This document shows, in pieces, positions 24,105 through 33,064 of a DNA stretch of 64,000 nucleotides. The position numbers and the translations under genes were made by a program. The notes under the pieces were generated by a model. That model had not been told where the DNA came from and did not search any database. It was given only the letters and a program-made list of their open reading frames with translations. Source of the stretch: Acidimicrobiales bacterium (GTDB lineage: Bacteria > Actinomycetota > Acidimicrobiia > Acidimicrobiales > SZUA-35); NCBI GenBank assembly GCA_028285495.1, contig JANQPB010000017.1, positions 1-64,000 of the forward strand, read 5' to 3'. Positions within the stretch are counted from its first letter, which is position 1, and every line of letters begins with the position of its first letter.

Positions 24105-25238
24105 GTGCTGGCATCGCTGACCGACGACCAACGGCTCGAGGCGTGCGGCGAAGAGCCCGGGCCCGTCTGTGATTGGGTGGCCGATCGGACGTCCTCGACG
24201 ACGGTGGCCCAGGCCGCCGATCTGCTCGTCGATCGGCCGCTGCAGATCCTGCTGATCTTCATCGTCGCCATCGTGGCCTCCCGCCTCGGCCGGCGCCTGG
24301 TGACCCGAGCGGTCCGTCGGGTCGCCGGCGGTTCGGTCCAGGGACTCTCGGCGATCGACCAGCGCCGCCTGCGACGGCGCCGCAAGTCGGCCGAGCCGGC
24401 CGAGGGCGAGGACCACGAGGTCGCTCCTCGCTCGCCGCTGGTCAACGGCGAGGGCAGCCGGCTCGAGCTCCGCATCGAGACGCTGGCCACGGTGGCCGGC
24501 TCGCTCGTCACCGCCGTCGTGTGGTCGGTGGCGTTCGTCGTCACCCTCGGGCTCTTCGACATCAGCCTCGCCCCGCTGTTCGCCGGCGCCGGCGTGGTCG
24601 GCATCGCCCTCGGCTTCGGGGCCCAGTCGGTCGTGGCCGACTTCCTGTCCGGCTTCTTCATGCTGTTCGAGGACCAGTACGGGGTCGGCGACGTGGTCGA
24701 CGTCGGCGACGCGACCGGCGCCGTCGAGAAGTTCTCCCTGCGCACGACGACGCTGCGCGACGTCAACGGCACGGTCTGGCACATCCCCAACTCGGAGATC
24801 CGCCGGGTCGGCAACAAGTCGCAGGTGTGGTCGAGGGCGGTGCTCGACATCGACGTCGCCTACGACACCGACCTCCGCCGGGCCGAGGGCATCATCCAGC
24901 GGGTGGCCGACGACCTCTGGCGAGACGCCGACTTCGACGGCGGCGACATCATCGACCCGCCCGAGGTGTGGGGGGTCGAGCGGCTCGGGGCCGACGGCGT
25001 CTCGATCCGGCTCGTGGTCAAGACCGACCCGGCCGAGCAGTGGATCATCGGGCGAGAGCTGCGGCTGCGGATCAAGGAGGCGCTCGACGAGGCGGGCATC
25101 GAGATCCCGTTCCCCCAGCGCACCGTCTGGATCCGCCAGGACGAGTCGGTGCCCCGCCACGCCAGGCCGGACGTCGAGACGGCGCCGCTTCGCGGCCCCG
25201 AGGCCTCCGAGGAACTGGTCGACAACCCCGGCGGCTGA
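24105..25238 (+). CDS. mscS: MscS-type mechanosensitive channel
   Basis: 377 residues. Two membrane helices (about 33-55 and 125-150) are separated by a charged loop with an unusual insert (RRRKSAEPAEGEDHE). The pore helix follows: GVVGIALGFGAQSVVADFLSG. The beta domain has YGVGDVVDVGDATGAVEKFSLRTT and the conserved WHIPNSEI. It opens under hypo-osmotic membrane tension and releases solutes, K+ and betaine included. Its position beside the betaine operon fits osmotic physiology. GTG 24105 is chosen over the upstream 23991 start because the protein then matches family length and a -10 (TAGGTT, 24093-24098) precedes it by 6 bases. Confidence 0.92.
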   Translation: MLASLTDDQRLEACGEEPGPVCDWVADRTSSTTVAQAADLLVDRPLQILLIFIVAIVASRLGRRLVTRAVRRVAGGSVQGLSAIDQRRLRRRRKSAEPAEGEDHEVAPRSPLVNGEGSRLELRIETLATVAGSLVTAVVWSVAFVVTLGLFDISLAPLFAGAGVVGIALGFGAQSVVADFLSGFFMLFEDQYGVGDVVDVGDATGAVEKFSLRTTTLRDVNGTVWHIPNSEIRRVGNKSQVWSRAVLDIDVAYDTDLRRAEGIIQRVADDLWRDADFDGGDIIDPPEVWGVERLGADGVSIRLVVKTDPAEQWIIGRELRLRIKEALDEAGIEIPFPQRTVWIRQDESVPRHARPDVETAPLRGPEASEELVDNPGG

Positions 25239-25328
25239 GCGCCCGCTCGGCTCGACCGCGTCGACGCCGGACGACGGTGTGTGGTCACCCGGACACGCAC
25301 GGGGCTTTCTCGGCCCCGGATGGTTGGG

Positions 25329-25334
25329 TACGAT
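25329..25334 (+). promoter_or_regulatory. Candidate -10 (TACGAT)
   Basis: TACGAT 10 bases before ATG 25345, the same hexamer and similar spacing as upstream of the OpgC-like gene at 16586-16591. Confidence 0.4.
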
Positions 25335-25344
25335 TTCCGGAGCC

Positions 25345-26094
25345 ATGGCTGCGCACTGGGACGACACGCTCCTGCGGGCCTCGTACCGCCGGGCGCGATC
25401 GTGGACGATCGACCACCCCATACTCTTCTACCTCGTCACCGCGGTGCCCCCGGTCCTGATCCCGGCCGGGGTCTTCGGGCTGGTCGGCCAGGCCGAGGGC
25501 CTGGTCTCGCTGCTCCTCGTGCCAGCGGTGATGTTCGGCTTGCTCGTCGGCCACACCCACCTCCAGATGCTCTACGAGGTCCGTCGGGCGATCGGGGCAA
25601 CGCTGCTGGGTGAGGCCGGTCTCGAGCCGGCGGCGACGAACGGGACCGCCGACTTCGCCTTCGAGCTGGTCGAGGACCCGCCGCCCGGCCAGGTGCTGGT
25701 CCGGGTGGTCAACCGCGATGCGACGGCCAGCTTCCACGCCAAGGTGATGAGCGTCGACGGGGTCGACCCGAACGGCACCTGGCCGATCACGGCCAGATGG
25801 CTGGCCGACGGCGAGGCCAGGAGCCGCCGGATCAGCCGGGGCGACTCCGAGGTGATCAACCTCGTCCGGGTCCGGACCAGGCGAGCGGTCGACTTCCTCC
25901 GACCGGTCACCGCCGACAAGGACTACCAGCGGGTGGCGGCGGTCGAGAACGGCTCGTCGGCCCGGGTCCGAGCCCACCTCACGGTCTTCAACCGGCGCGA
26001 CGACGCCGAGGACCACCGCAGTTGCGACCTGGAGCTGGTCTTCGCCAACGGCTCGGACGAACCGGAGGCCCGGCTCCTCCCTGCGCCGAGCTGA
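25345..26094 (+). CDS. Hypothetical two-TM membrane protein with a beta-rich soluble domain
   Basis: 249 residues. Helices occur at about 28-50 (ILFYLVTAVPPVLIPAGVFGL) and 54-76 (GLVSLLLVPAVMFGLLVGHTH). About 165 residues follow that read as beta strands (GQVLVRVVNRDATASFHAKVM, ARVRAHLTVFNR), resembling an Ig-like or immunity-type fold. No motif points to an enzyme. The start ATG 25345 excludes 22 weak upstream codons and follows GGAG closely. Convergent with the ATPase gene, 21 bases apart. I do not recognise the family. Confidence 0.72.
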   Translation: MAAHWDDTLLRASYRRARSWTIDHPILFYLVTAVPPVLIPAGVFGLVGQAEGLVSLLLVPAVMFGLLVGHTHLQMLYEVRRAIGATLLGEAGLEPAATNGTADFAFELVEDPPPGQVLVRVVNRDATASFHAKVMSVDGVDPNGTWPITARWLADGEARSRRISRGDSEVINLVRVRTRRAVDFLRPVTADKDYQRVAAVENGSSARVRAHLTVFNRRDDAEDHRSCDLELVFANGSDEPEARLLPAPS

Positions 26095-26115
26095 CGACCG
26101 TCCGACCGGCCCCGC

Positions 26116-27819
26116 TCACCGCGGTCGGTGGTCGATCTCGGGGTTCGTGCCGTACGGGTACACGACACGCTTGTCGATCTCGGGGTCGGCCATCGACTGG
26201 TAGACGCCGGAGAACAGCGGGTGGACGCACATCTCGTCGACGTCGCTGACCGCCAGCCGATAGTGCACCGTGTACTCGAACTCGGCGACGTGGTAGCGCT
26301 CGGTCTCGTCGATCAGCCGACCGAGACAGCCGATCTCGAGCAGCATCGCCTTGAAGTCGAAGTAGTCCATCCGCGGGTCGGGGACGGCGAACGCGTTGAA
26401 GGCCCTGGCCGGCTCGGCCGCCTGGGCCTGCTGGAGCCGCTCGTTGGCCCGCTTCAGCGCACCCTTGCCGACCTGGTTGAACGTCCGGTGGAGCTGGGAG
26501 TCGGTGAAGCGCCGGGGCAGGTTCTTGATCACCGCTCGGCAGACCTCGTTCGCCGTCGGGTGGACGAGCTCGTAGGCCTTGCAGATCTCGGTGACGATCT
26601 GGTCCTCGACGTCGCGGACGCCCTGGATGACCGCCCCGGGCTCGACCGCGACCGCGCCGTCCCGGGCCGGTTCACGGAGCCAGATTGCGTTGAGCATCCG
26701 CAACAGGTGGCGCGGGAGGAGCTGCGTGTGACGCAGGACGTAGGCGATCCCCTCCTCCTCGATCCCCAGCTCGCCCCGGATCCGGTCTGGCAGGACGGCC
26801 TTCAGCAGCGCGAGGGCGTCGCGCTCGCGTTCGACGTTCAGCGACGACAGGGCCCGGTTCGACCGGAGATACGGCTCGTGGAAGTGATGCAGGTAGAGCA
26901 GGTAGCGGTGGGCGGCGATCTTCAGGATCTCGCGGGCGCTCCAGTGGAGCAGCACGAAGCTGCCGAAGTCCTTCAGCGGATTGAGCGACATCTCCCGCAG
27001 GACGTGCCACAGCTCGGCCGGGAACGAGAAGCGGATCCGGTAGGAGGCCTTCGGCTGAGCCGATCGACCGACCTGCATGAACAGGCCCTCGATGGCGCTC
27101 GTGTGCTGGATCAGGAGTCGCTTGAAGTCCTCGATCGAGTCCATCAGCAGCACCGGTTGCAGCTCGACGTCGGCCAGGAGCTCGTTGGCCAACCCGACGA
27201 TGTGGCCGAGGCTGGTCTCGCCGATCACGATCGACGACGGGTTGCGGGCGAGCGAGCGCCGATCCATGGCCTCCTCGAGGAACCGCTCGCAGAACAGGCT
27301 GAAGACCTCGTCCTGGGTGACCGTCCTCGGGTGCCGGTCGGCCAGGTCGTGCAGGTACACCCGGATCGTGTCGTAGCGCTCGTCGTCCTGGTCGATCCCC
27401 TCGGGCGGGGACTGGATGAGGGTCAGCAGCACGTGATGCCACAGCGCGGCGTCCCACAGCCGGGCAACGTGCTCCGCGAACATCTCGAACTCGAGGCTGT
27501 ACAGGCTGCGGAGCAGCTCCTCGATCTCGGCGACCGCGTTCGACGTGTCGACGACCGTGACCGGGCCGCTGTCGCCGTTCGAGACCGAGTGCAGGAACGT
27601 GGTCTTGCCGGCGCCGCGGCGGCCGACGACGAAGGCCGGGTCGTGCCGCATCAGGTGGGCGTAGGCCCGGTTCTCCCGGTCGAACAGCTCGTCGCGGAGC
27701 AGCTGGTCCTTGATCTGCTCGCTCGCCACCGGTCCGAACGGGGCGTTGCGGTTGATGTAGGGCTCGACGTCCGGCCCGGGCCTGTCGTCGGCTGATGGTC
27801 CACGGCCCCGGTCGCTCAT
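26116..27819 (-). CDS. P-loop ATPase, Sll1717-like
   Basis: 567 residues. Walker A GRRGAGKTT is at 66-74 and a Walker B-like strand LQPVLLMDSIEDF at about 212-224. A long alpha-helical C-terminal part has LGIEEEGIAYVLRHTQLLPRHLLRMLNAIW, which reads like a winged-helix lid of STAND/AAA-type proteins. The N-terminal PYINRNAPFGPVASE then LRDELFDRENRAYAHLM matches the opening I associate with Sll1717-family P-loop proteins, whose function is unsettled. There is no adjacent effector gene, so a role in defence or nucleic-acid handling cannot be argued from context. ATG 27819 follows GGAGGGG by 4 bases. Confidence 0.75.
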   Translation of the reverse strand: MSDRGRGPSADDRPGPDVEPYINRNAPFGPVASEQIKDQLLRDELFDRENRAYAHLMRHDPAFVVGRRGAGKTTFLHSVSNGDSGPVTVVDTSNAVAEIEELLRSLYSLEFEMFAEHVARLWDAALWHHVLLTLIQSPPEGIDQDDERYDTIRVYLHDLADRHPRTVTQDEVFSLFCERFLEEAMDRRSLARNPSSIVIGETSLGHIVGLANELLADVELQPVLLMDSIEDFKRLLIQHTSAIEGLFMQVGRSAQPKASYRIRFSFPAELWHVLREMSLNPLKDFGSFVLLHWSAREILKIAAHRYLLYLHHFHEPYLRSNRALSSLNVERERDALALLKAVLPDRIRGELGIEEEGIAYVLRHTQLLPRHLLRMLNAIWLREPARDGAVAVEPGAVIQGVRDVEDQIVTEICKAYELVHPTANEVCRAVIKNLPRRFTDSQLHRTFNQVGKGALKRANERLQQAQAAEPARAFNAFAVPDPRMDYFDFKAMLLEIGCLGRLIDETERYHVAEFEYTVHYRLAVSDVDEMCVHPLFSGVYQSMADPEIDKRVVYPYGTNPEIDHRPR

Positions 27820-27849
27820 CGGCCCCTCCGCTCGCCGTCGGTCGGGCCG

Positions 27850-27855
27850 ATCATA
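27850..27855 (-). promoter_or_regulatory. Candidate -10 (TATGAT) of the ATPase gene
   Basis: On the minus strand TATGAT lies 30 bases before ATG 27819, leaving about 23 bases of leader that contain the GGAGGGG ribosome site. Confidence 0.45.
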
Positions 27856-27931
27856 GAACCTGACCGGCGGGCGATTCGAGGCCGCCGGTCGGCCAGGAGG
27901 ACTGACGCGGCCGGTGACGCCGGCCCGGCGC

Positions 27932-29239
27932 TCACCGCCGCCGGCGACTGAGCAGGCCGACCACGACCGAGGCCCTGGCCGGGACCGGCGCGAACGGGCC
28001 CTGGCGGGCCGTCGGCAGGGCATCCCGGAACAGGACCCGGAACGTGAGGTAGGCGGCGACGGTGGTGTGGGAGACGATGAGCGTGGCGAAGAACATCCTG
28101 GCCCCGAAGCCGACGATGAGGCCGGCGGCCAGCACCGGGCCGATCGTCGCCCCGACGCCGTTCATCAGCACGAGCGAGGCGCTGGCCCCGGTGCTCTGCT
28201 CGGGCCGGAGCCAGTCGTTGGCGTAGGCGATGGCCAGCGAGTAGAGCGGGAAGCTGAGCCCGCCGACGACGAACATGAGCCCGATCGCGGCGAGCCCGCC
28301 CGGTGCCGCCAACAGCAGCCCGACCGACGCCGCAGTCGCCCCGGTGGCCACCGCCAGCATCACCCCCCGCCTCGGGAGGCGGTCGGAGGCCCACCCGATC
28401 GGCATCTGCAGCACCAGCCCGCCGAGCAGCGGTGCGGCCATGAACACCGCGGTCCTGGCCGGGCTGAGGCCGACCCGGGTGGCGTAGAACGCGCCCATGC
28501 CCATCAGGGCACCGTGGGCGACACCGACCAGCAGGGTCGTCGTCGGACCGGTCGGCACCACCCGGAACAGCGACGCGAGCGACATGGGCTCGGGCACGGT
28601 GGCCGGCGGCGTGCTCCGGGCCGACAACACCACCGGCACCAGCGAAAGCGACACCAGCACCGAGGCGACCACGAACAGGTCTGCACCGGCCGGATCGGCC
28701 AGGTTCAGCAGGAACTGGCCGGCGGCGAGGCCCCCCATGCTGACGATCATGTACAGGGCGAGGAGGCGGCCCCTGGTCGCGTTGGTGGCCAGGTCGTTGA
28801 TCCACGACTCGGCGACGACGTAGAGCCCGGCGATGCACAGCCCGGTCGTGAACCGCATCAGCGTCCAGACCACCGGGTGGACGGCGACGGCATGGATCAG
28901 CGTCGACGCCGAGGCCATCGAGGCCAGGGCGGCGAAGACCCGGATGTGCCCGACGAGGGCAAGGGCCCTCGTGGCCGCCCTGGTGCCGAGCAGGAACCCG
29001 GCGAAGTAGGAGGCCATGATCGTGCCGGAGGTCAGGGCCGAGAAGCCCTCGATCTCGGATCGAACGCCGAGCAGCGAGCCCTGCAGACCGGCTCCCATCA
29101 TCACCAACCCGAGGCCGGTGAACAGCGCCCACGACGCGGCGGTGACGTTGCTCGGTGGGATCAGGGGGCCGGCGACGTCGACCGGCTCCCCGGGGTCGGG
29201 CGGGGACGCGGTCCCAACGTCGGCGTCGATCGACGACAT
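27932..29239 (-). CDS. MFS transporter (YcaD-like)
   Basis: 435 residues with 12 predicted helices. The second-helix region SYFAGFLLGTRAATRALALVGHIRVF and the TM4-5 segment ATRGRLLALYMIVSMGGLAAGQFLLN are typical of the YcaD/UMF1-type branch of MFS. The central-loop repeat APLLGGLVLQMPIGWASDRLPRR carries the G-x-x-x-D-R-x-x-R-R motif. The substrate is unknown. It is the next gene downstream of the pyrimidine operon on the same strand, 134 bases away, so it could export or import an intermediate. ATG 29239. Confidence 0.88.
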   Translation of the reverse strand: MSSIDADVGTASPPDPGEPVDVAGPLIPPSNVTAASWALFTGLGLVMMGAGLQGSLLGVRSEIEGFSALTSGTIMASYFAGFLLGTRAATRALALVGHIRVFAALASMASASTLIHAVAVHPVVWTLMRFTTGLCIAGLYVVAESWINDLATNATRGRLLALYMIVSMGGLAAGQFLLNLADPAGADLFVVASVLVSLSLVPVVLSARSTPPATVPEPMSLASLFRVVPTGPTTTLLVGVAHGALMGMGAFYATRVGLSPARTAVFMAAPLLGGLVLQMPIGWASDRLPRRGVMLAVATGATAASVGLLLAAPGGLAAIGLMFVVGGLSFPLYSLAIAYANDWLRPEQSTGASASLVLMNGVGATIGPVLAAGLIVGFGARMFFATLIVSHTTVAAYLTFRVLFRDALPTARQGPFAPVPARASVVVGLLSRRRR

Positions 29240-29373
29240 CGCTTGGCCTGCCTTGCCAGAACGGGGGACCCCGACGGGTCCGAGGCCGACACCCTACCGC
29301 CGGCCGGGCCCGGGGTCGATGACCCCGAGGAACCCGACCGTGCGGCGTGCGTGTCGGTGGTGCGACCGGGAAC

Positions 29374-30528
29374 CTAGTCGCCGTTCTCCCTGAGCTCGAC
29401 CTCGACGCGGGACCAGCCGTCGCCGACGACGTCGAGATCGCCGACCAGCTCGATGGCGGCCTCGGCGTAGGACGTGGTGAAGGCGTCGGCGTCTGGCGCC
29501 TCGGCCAGGACGCCCTCGGAGGTGGCGATGTCGATCGTCTGGTCCCACAGGCCCTGGTCCATCACGCCGGCGCCACCGGGCGACGGCCAGATCAGCGCGT
29601 TGATCTCGTTGAGCTGCCACTCCTGGTGCGACTGGCCGAGCGTCGGGCCGTTGGCCAGCACCACGTCGACGCAGCCGTCGGCGTTGTCCCGGCACCAGGC
29701 CCAGCCCTCGATCGAGGCGGCGATGAACCGGGTGGTCTGATCGTCGTAGGCCTCGTCGCCGAGCTTGGTCCCGTCGGCCCAGATGGCGTCCTGCAGCATG
29801 GCGGTGCCGACGTCGTTCCAGTCGATCACCGTGAGGTCTTCCGGCTGGAACAGCTCACCGGTCTCGGGGTTGATCGTCTCCAGCACCTGGGCGTACTCGT
29901 TGTAGATCATGGCCTGGGCGGCATCGATCTCACCGGCGATCAGGGCCTGCATGTCGAAGTTCTGCTGCACGACCTCGTAGTCGGCCTCGGGCTCCAGCCC
30001 GGCGGTGCGACCACCGGCCAGGAGCTCGAACTCGTTGCCGAAGCCCCACGAGCCGATCTTGCGGCCGGCGAAGTCGGCCGGGCTCGAGATCCCGGCGTCG
30101 GCGAACGACACCTGCAGGGTGCCCGAGCGCTGGAAGATCTGGGCGACGTTCACCACGTCGACCCCCTCGGCCCGCGACACCAGCGCCCGGGGGACCCAGG
30201 AGATGGCGTAGTCGGCTGCGCCCGACGCCAGCTGCTGCTGGGGCACGATGTCGACCCCGCCCTCGAGGATGGTCACGTCGAGGCAGTACGCCTCGTAGAA
30301 GCCCTCGTCGACCGCGGCGTAGTAGCCGGCGAACTGGGCCTGGGCGAACCATTGGAGCTGCAGCGAGACCTCGTCGACGCCGTCACAATCGCCTCCGCCG
30401 CCCGCCGCGGACGAGTCGTCGTCGTCCCCGCAGGCGGCGGCCACGAGGGCCAACGCCAGGGTGGCGGCGAGCAAGCGCCACCACCGTCCTCCCGAGCGGG
30501 GTTCCGCGGTTGCCGTGTTGGTTCGCAT
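29374..30528 (-). CDS. NMT1/THI5-type substrate-binding lipoprotein
   Basis: 384 residues. The lipoprotein signal ends LALVAAAC, then comes a DDDDSSAAGGGG linker. The mature domain opens VSLQLQWFAQAQFAGYYAAVDEGFY, the signature of the THI5/NMT1/ThiY family that binds pyrimidine and sulfonate-type ligands. It delivers substrate to the two permeases and ATPase encoded just upstream. In an operon of pyrimidine-ring catabolism the ligand is probably a pyrimidine, dihydropyrimidine or hydantoin (inference). Two ATGs are possible: 30534 overlaps the permease stop, and 30528 has GGAG 7 bases before it. The latter is chosen on ribosome-site spacing. Confidence 0.9.
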   Translation of the reverse strand: MRTNTATAEPRSGGRWWRLLAATLALALVAAACGDDDDSSAAGGGGDCDGVDEVSLQLQWFAQAQFAGYYAAVDEGFYEAYCLDVTILEGGVDIVPQQQLASGAADYAISWVPRALVSRAEGVDVVNVAQIFQRSGTLQVSFADAGISSPADFAGRKIGSWGFGNEFELLAGGRTAGLEPEADYEVVQQNFDMQALIAGEIDAAQAMIYNEYAQVLETINPETGELFQPEDLTVIDWNDVGTAMLQDAIWADGTKLGDEAYDDQTTRFIAASIEGWAWCRDNADGCVDVVLANGPTLGQSHQEWQLNEINALIWPSPGGAGVMDQGLWDQTIDIATSEGVLAEAPDADAFTTSYAEAAIELVGDLDVVGDGWSRVEVELRENGD

Positions 30529-30530
30529 GG

Positions 30531-31334
30531 TCATTCTCCCTCTGTTGGTCGGTGGGGCAGGGCGAATCGCTCGATGGCGACCGCCAAGATGAACAGGCCG
30601 AGCCCGATGGCGCTGGCGACGACGATGGCCGCCCACGCCGCGTCGTAGCGGGCGAAGCTGGCGTTCTGGGTGATGACGGGGCCGATGCGGCTCTGCGGAC
30701 CGCCGAAGTACTCGGCCACGATCGCGGCGATGACGCTGAGCGGGGCGGCGAGCCGCAGCGAGGTGAGGAAGAAGGGGAGCGCGTTGGGGATCCGGACCCG
30801 GCGAAGGATCGTGGTCTCGGAGGCGGCGTAGGACCGCATCAGCTCCAGCTGGTCCGGGTGGACGTCGGTGAGCCCGCGGACCGTGTTGATGAAGACCGGG
30901 AAGAACACGACCACCAGGACCACCGCCTGGTTCGAGAAGGCGCTGGTCAGGCCGAACCAGGCGTTGAAGATCGGGGCCAGGGCCACGATCGGGGTGGCGT
31001 TGACGGCGACGGCGAACGGGGTGAACGCCTCGCCGAGGCGGGTGAAGCGGACGGCGACGAGGGCGAGCACCACGCCGAGGGCCACCCCGAGGAGGAGGCC
31101 CGTCACGGCGATGATCCCGGTGTTGAGCCCGGCCTCGCGCAGCGGAACGGTGCCGAGCGTGTCGGCGCTGCCGGCCCACTGCTCGCCGAGGGCGGTGGCG
31201 ATCGAGCTGGGGCGGGGCAGCAGGAACTCCTGCACGCCGAACAGCCGGACGAGGCCCTCCCAGGCCCCGAGCAGCACGATGCCGACGACGATGGCCGGCG
31301 CCGCTGACCGCACCCGCCCGGTGATGGCCGTCAC
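30531..31334 (-). CDS. ABC permease 1 of the pyrimidine-type importer
   Basis: 267 residues, six helices, SsuC/TauC type. The EAA loop region reads LMRSYAASETTILRRVRIPNALPFFLTSL, contacting the ATPase. It pairs with the second permease (282 residues) as a heterodimer. GTG at 31332-31334 overlaps the ATPase stop (GTGA), and its own TGA overlaps or abuts the binding-protein start. The frame is open further upstream but that part overlaps the ATPase gene. Confidence 0.92.
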   Translation of the reverse strand: MTAITGRVRSAAPAIVVGIVLLGAWEGLVRLFGVQEFLLPRPSSIATALGEQWAGSADTLGTVPLREAGLNTGIIAVTGLLLGVALGVVLALVAVRFTRLGEAFTPFAVAVNATPIVALAPIFNAWFGLTSAFSNQAVVLVVVFFPVFINTVRGLTDVHPDQLELMRSYAASETTILRRVRIPNALPFFLTSLRLAAPLSVIAAIVAEYFGGPQSRIGPVITQNASFARYDAAWAAIVVASAIGLGLFILAVAIERFALPHRPTEGE

Positions 31335-32179
31335 TCGGCGGCCTCCCCCGTCGACGGGGACGGCTCCGGCGCACCGGCGGAGGGGATCGTCGCCTCCACC
31401 GCCCGCAGGGCCTCGCGGATCTCGGTCGCGGTCTTGAAGAACTCCGAGTGCTCCCGCAGCTCTGCCGTCCTCGCCTGCATCGGGACGTCGACGATCGAGT
31501 GGATCCGACCGGGGCGAGGCGACAGCACGACCACCCGGTCGGACAGGAACGCAGCCTCGGGGATCGAGTGGGTGACGAAGACGACCGTGGTGTCGAGGTC
31601 GGCGACGATGGCGAGCAGCTCGTTCTGCATGTGCTCGCGCGTCATCTCGTCCAGCGCCCCGAAGGGCTCGTCCATCAGCAGGAGCCGAGGGCGGAAGGCC
31701 AGGGCCCGGGCGATGGCCACCCGCTGCTGCATACCGCCGGAGAGCTGCCACGGGTAGCGGTCGCCGAACTCGGGCAGCTTGACCAGCTCGAGCATCTCCG
31801 CCGACCGGGCCCGGCGGTCGGCCTTCGACCAGCCCATCAGCTCGAGGGGGAGCTCGATGTTGGCCGCCACCGTCCGCCAGTCGAACAGCCCGGCGCTCTG
31901 GAACGCCATCCCGTAGTCCTGGTCGACCCGGCCGGCCTCGGCCGACTTGCCGAACACGGAGATCTCGCCGCCGGTCAGCGGCAGCAGGTCGGCGATCAGC
32001 CGGAGCAGCGTCGACTTGCCGCAGCCGGACGGGCCGATCAACGACACGAACTCGCCAGGAGCGATCGTCAGGTCGATGCCGTCGATGGCGGTCAGCGCCT
32101 CGTCGGTCCCGGCGCCGAACACCTTGACCACGCCCCGGATGGCAACCGCTGGCTCCGTTGCGTCCGTCGTCGATTCCAT
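31331..32179 (-). CDS. ABC ATPase of the pyrimidine-type importer
   Basis: 282 residues, NitT/TauT/SsuB type. It has Walker A GPSGCGKST, Q-loop AFQSAGLFDWRTV, signature LSGGMQQRVAIARAL, Walker B LLLMDEPFGALD and H-loop FVTHSIPEA. It energises uptake with two different permeases. ATG at 32177-32179; the gap to the upstream permease gene is 26 bases. The upstream extension of the frame is excluded because it overlaps the permease gene. Confidence 0.95.
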   Translation of the reverse strand: MESTTDATEPAVAIRGVVKVFGAGTDEALTAIDGIDLTIAPGEFVSLIGPSGCGKSTLLRLIADLLPLTGGEISVFGKSAEAGRVDQDYGMAFQSAGLFDWRTVAANIELPLELMGWSKADRRARSAEMLELVKLPEFGDRYPWQLSGGMQQRVAIARALAFRPRLLLMDEPFGALDEMTREHMQNELLAIVADLDTTVVFVTHSIPEAAFLSDRVVVLSPRPGRIHSIVDVPMQARTAELREHSEFFKTATEIREALRAVEATIPSAGAPEPSPSTGEAAE

Positions 32180-32205
32180 CGTCGTCAACTCAACCAACCG
32201 CCATC

Positions 32206-33054
32206 TCAGCTCAGCTCGACCGCTCGACCCCGCATCGCCCGCCGCTCGGCCAGGTTGGCCAGCCAGAACACGAACAGGCCGAGGAGGCCGGCCGCCACCA
32301 CGGCGGCGTACAGCTTCTCGGGCCCGGTCGTGTAGCGGCCGGCGAAGTCGAGGATCACCCGGCCGAGCCCGCCGCGGACCCCGGCCGAGATCTCGCCGAC
32401 GATGGCCCCGACCACGCTGAGGGTGGCCGCCAGCTTGAACGCCGGGAACAGGTAGGCCCGGGCCGCCGGGAGCCGCAGCTTGATGACGGTCTGCCACCAC
32501 GAGGCCGCGTAGGAGCGCATCAGCTCGACCGATGCAGGGTCCGGCGACTTGAGACCGGCCAGCCCGTTGACCGCGACCGGGAAGAACGTCAGGTAGGCGG
32601 CGATCAGCGAGACCGCCTGGGTGTCGCTCAGGAAGGTGGTGCGGCCCCAGGTGACGACGATCGGGGCCAGGGCGATCAGCGGCACGGTCTGGCTGATGTT
32701 GATCCACGGCACCAGGCCGCGGTCGAGGAACCGCGAGCGCAGCATGATCAGCGCCAACCCGAGGCCGACGATGGCCCCGATGGCAAACCCGAGCGCTGCC
32801 TCCCGCAGGGTGAACCACGCCGAGCGCAGCAGGAACACGGCCAGCGTCTCGCTTCGACCTCGCTGCACCGGCTCGACGAAGGCGGCCAGGATGTCCCACG
32901 TGTGGGGCATCGTCAGGTCGTCGGTGGCGACCGGGAGCCACGACGGGCCACCCTCGGGTCCGATCGACTGCCCGATGAGCTTGTAGCCCTCCCAGACCGC
33001 GGCCAGGGCCAGACCGACGGCGGCGATGGCGAGGAGGCGGGACAGGCGTCTCAT
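32206..33054 (-). CDS. ABC permease 2 of the pyrimidine-type importer
   Basis: 282 residues, six helices. The N-terminal signal-anchor-like helix RLLAIAAVGLALAAVWEGY is followed by a periplasmic loop. The EAA loop is LMRSYAASWWQTVIKLRLPAARAYLF, and it shares the LMRSYAAS core with permease 1. It forms the translocation pore with permease 1. ATG 33054, 10 bases after the LLM gene's stop. Confidence 0.93.
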   Translation of the reverse strand: MRRLSRLLAIAAVGLALAAVWEGYKLIGQSIGPEGGPSWLPVATDDLTMPHTWDILAAFVEPVQRGRSETLAVFLLRSAWFTLREAALGFAIGAIVGLGLALIMLRSRFLDRGLVPWINISQTVPLIALAPIVVTWGRTTFLSDTQAVSLIAAYLTFFPVAVNGLAGLKSPDPASVELMRSYAASWWQTVIKLRLPAARAYLFPAFKLAATLSVVGAIVGEISAGVRGGLGRVILDFAGRYTTGPEKLYAAVVAAGLLGLFVFWLANLAERRAMRGRAVELS

Positions 33055-33064
33055 CGAGGCCGGG

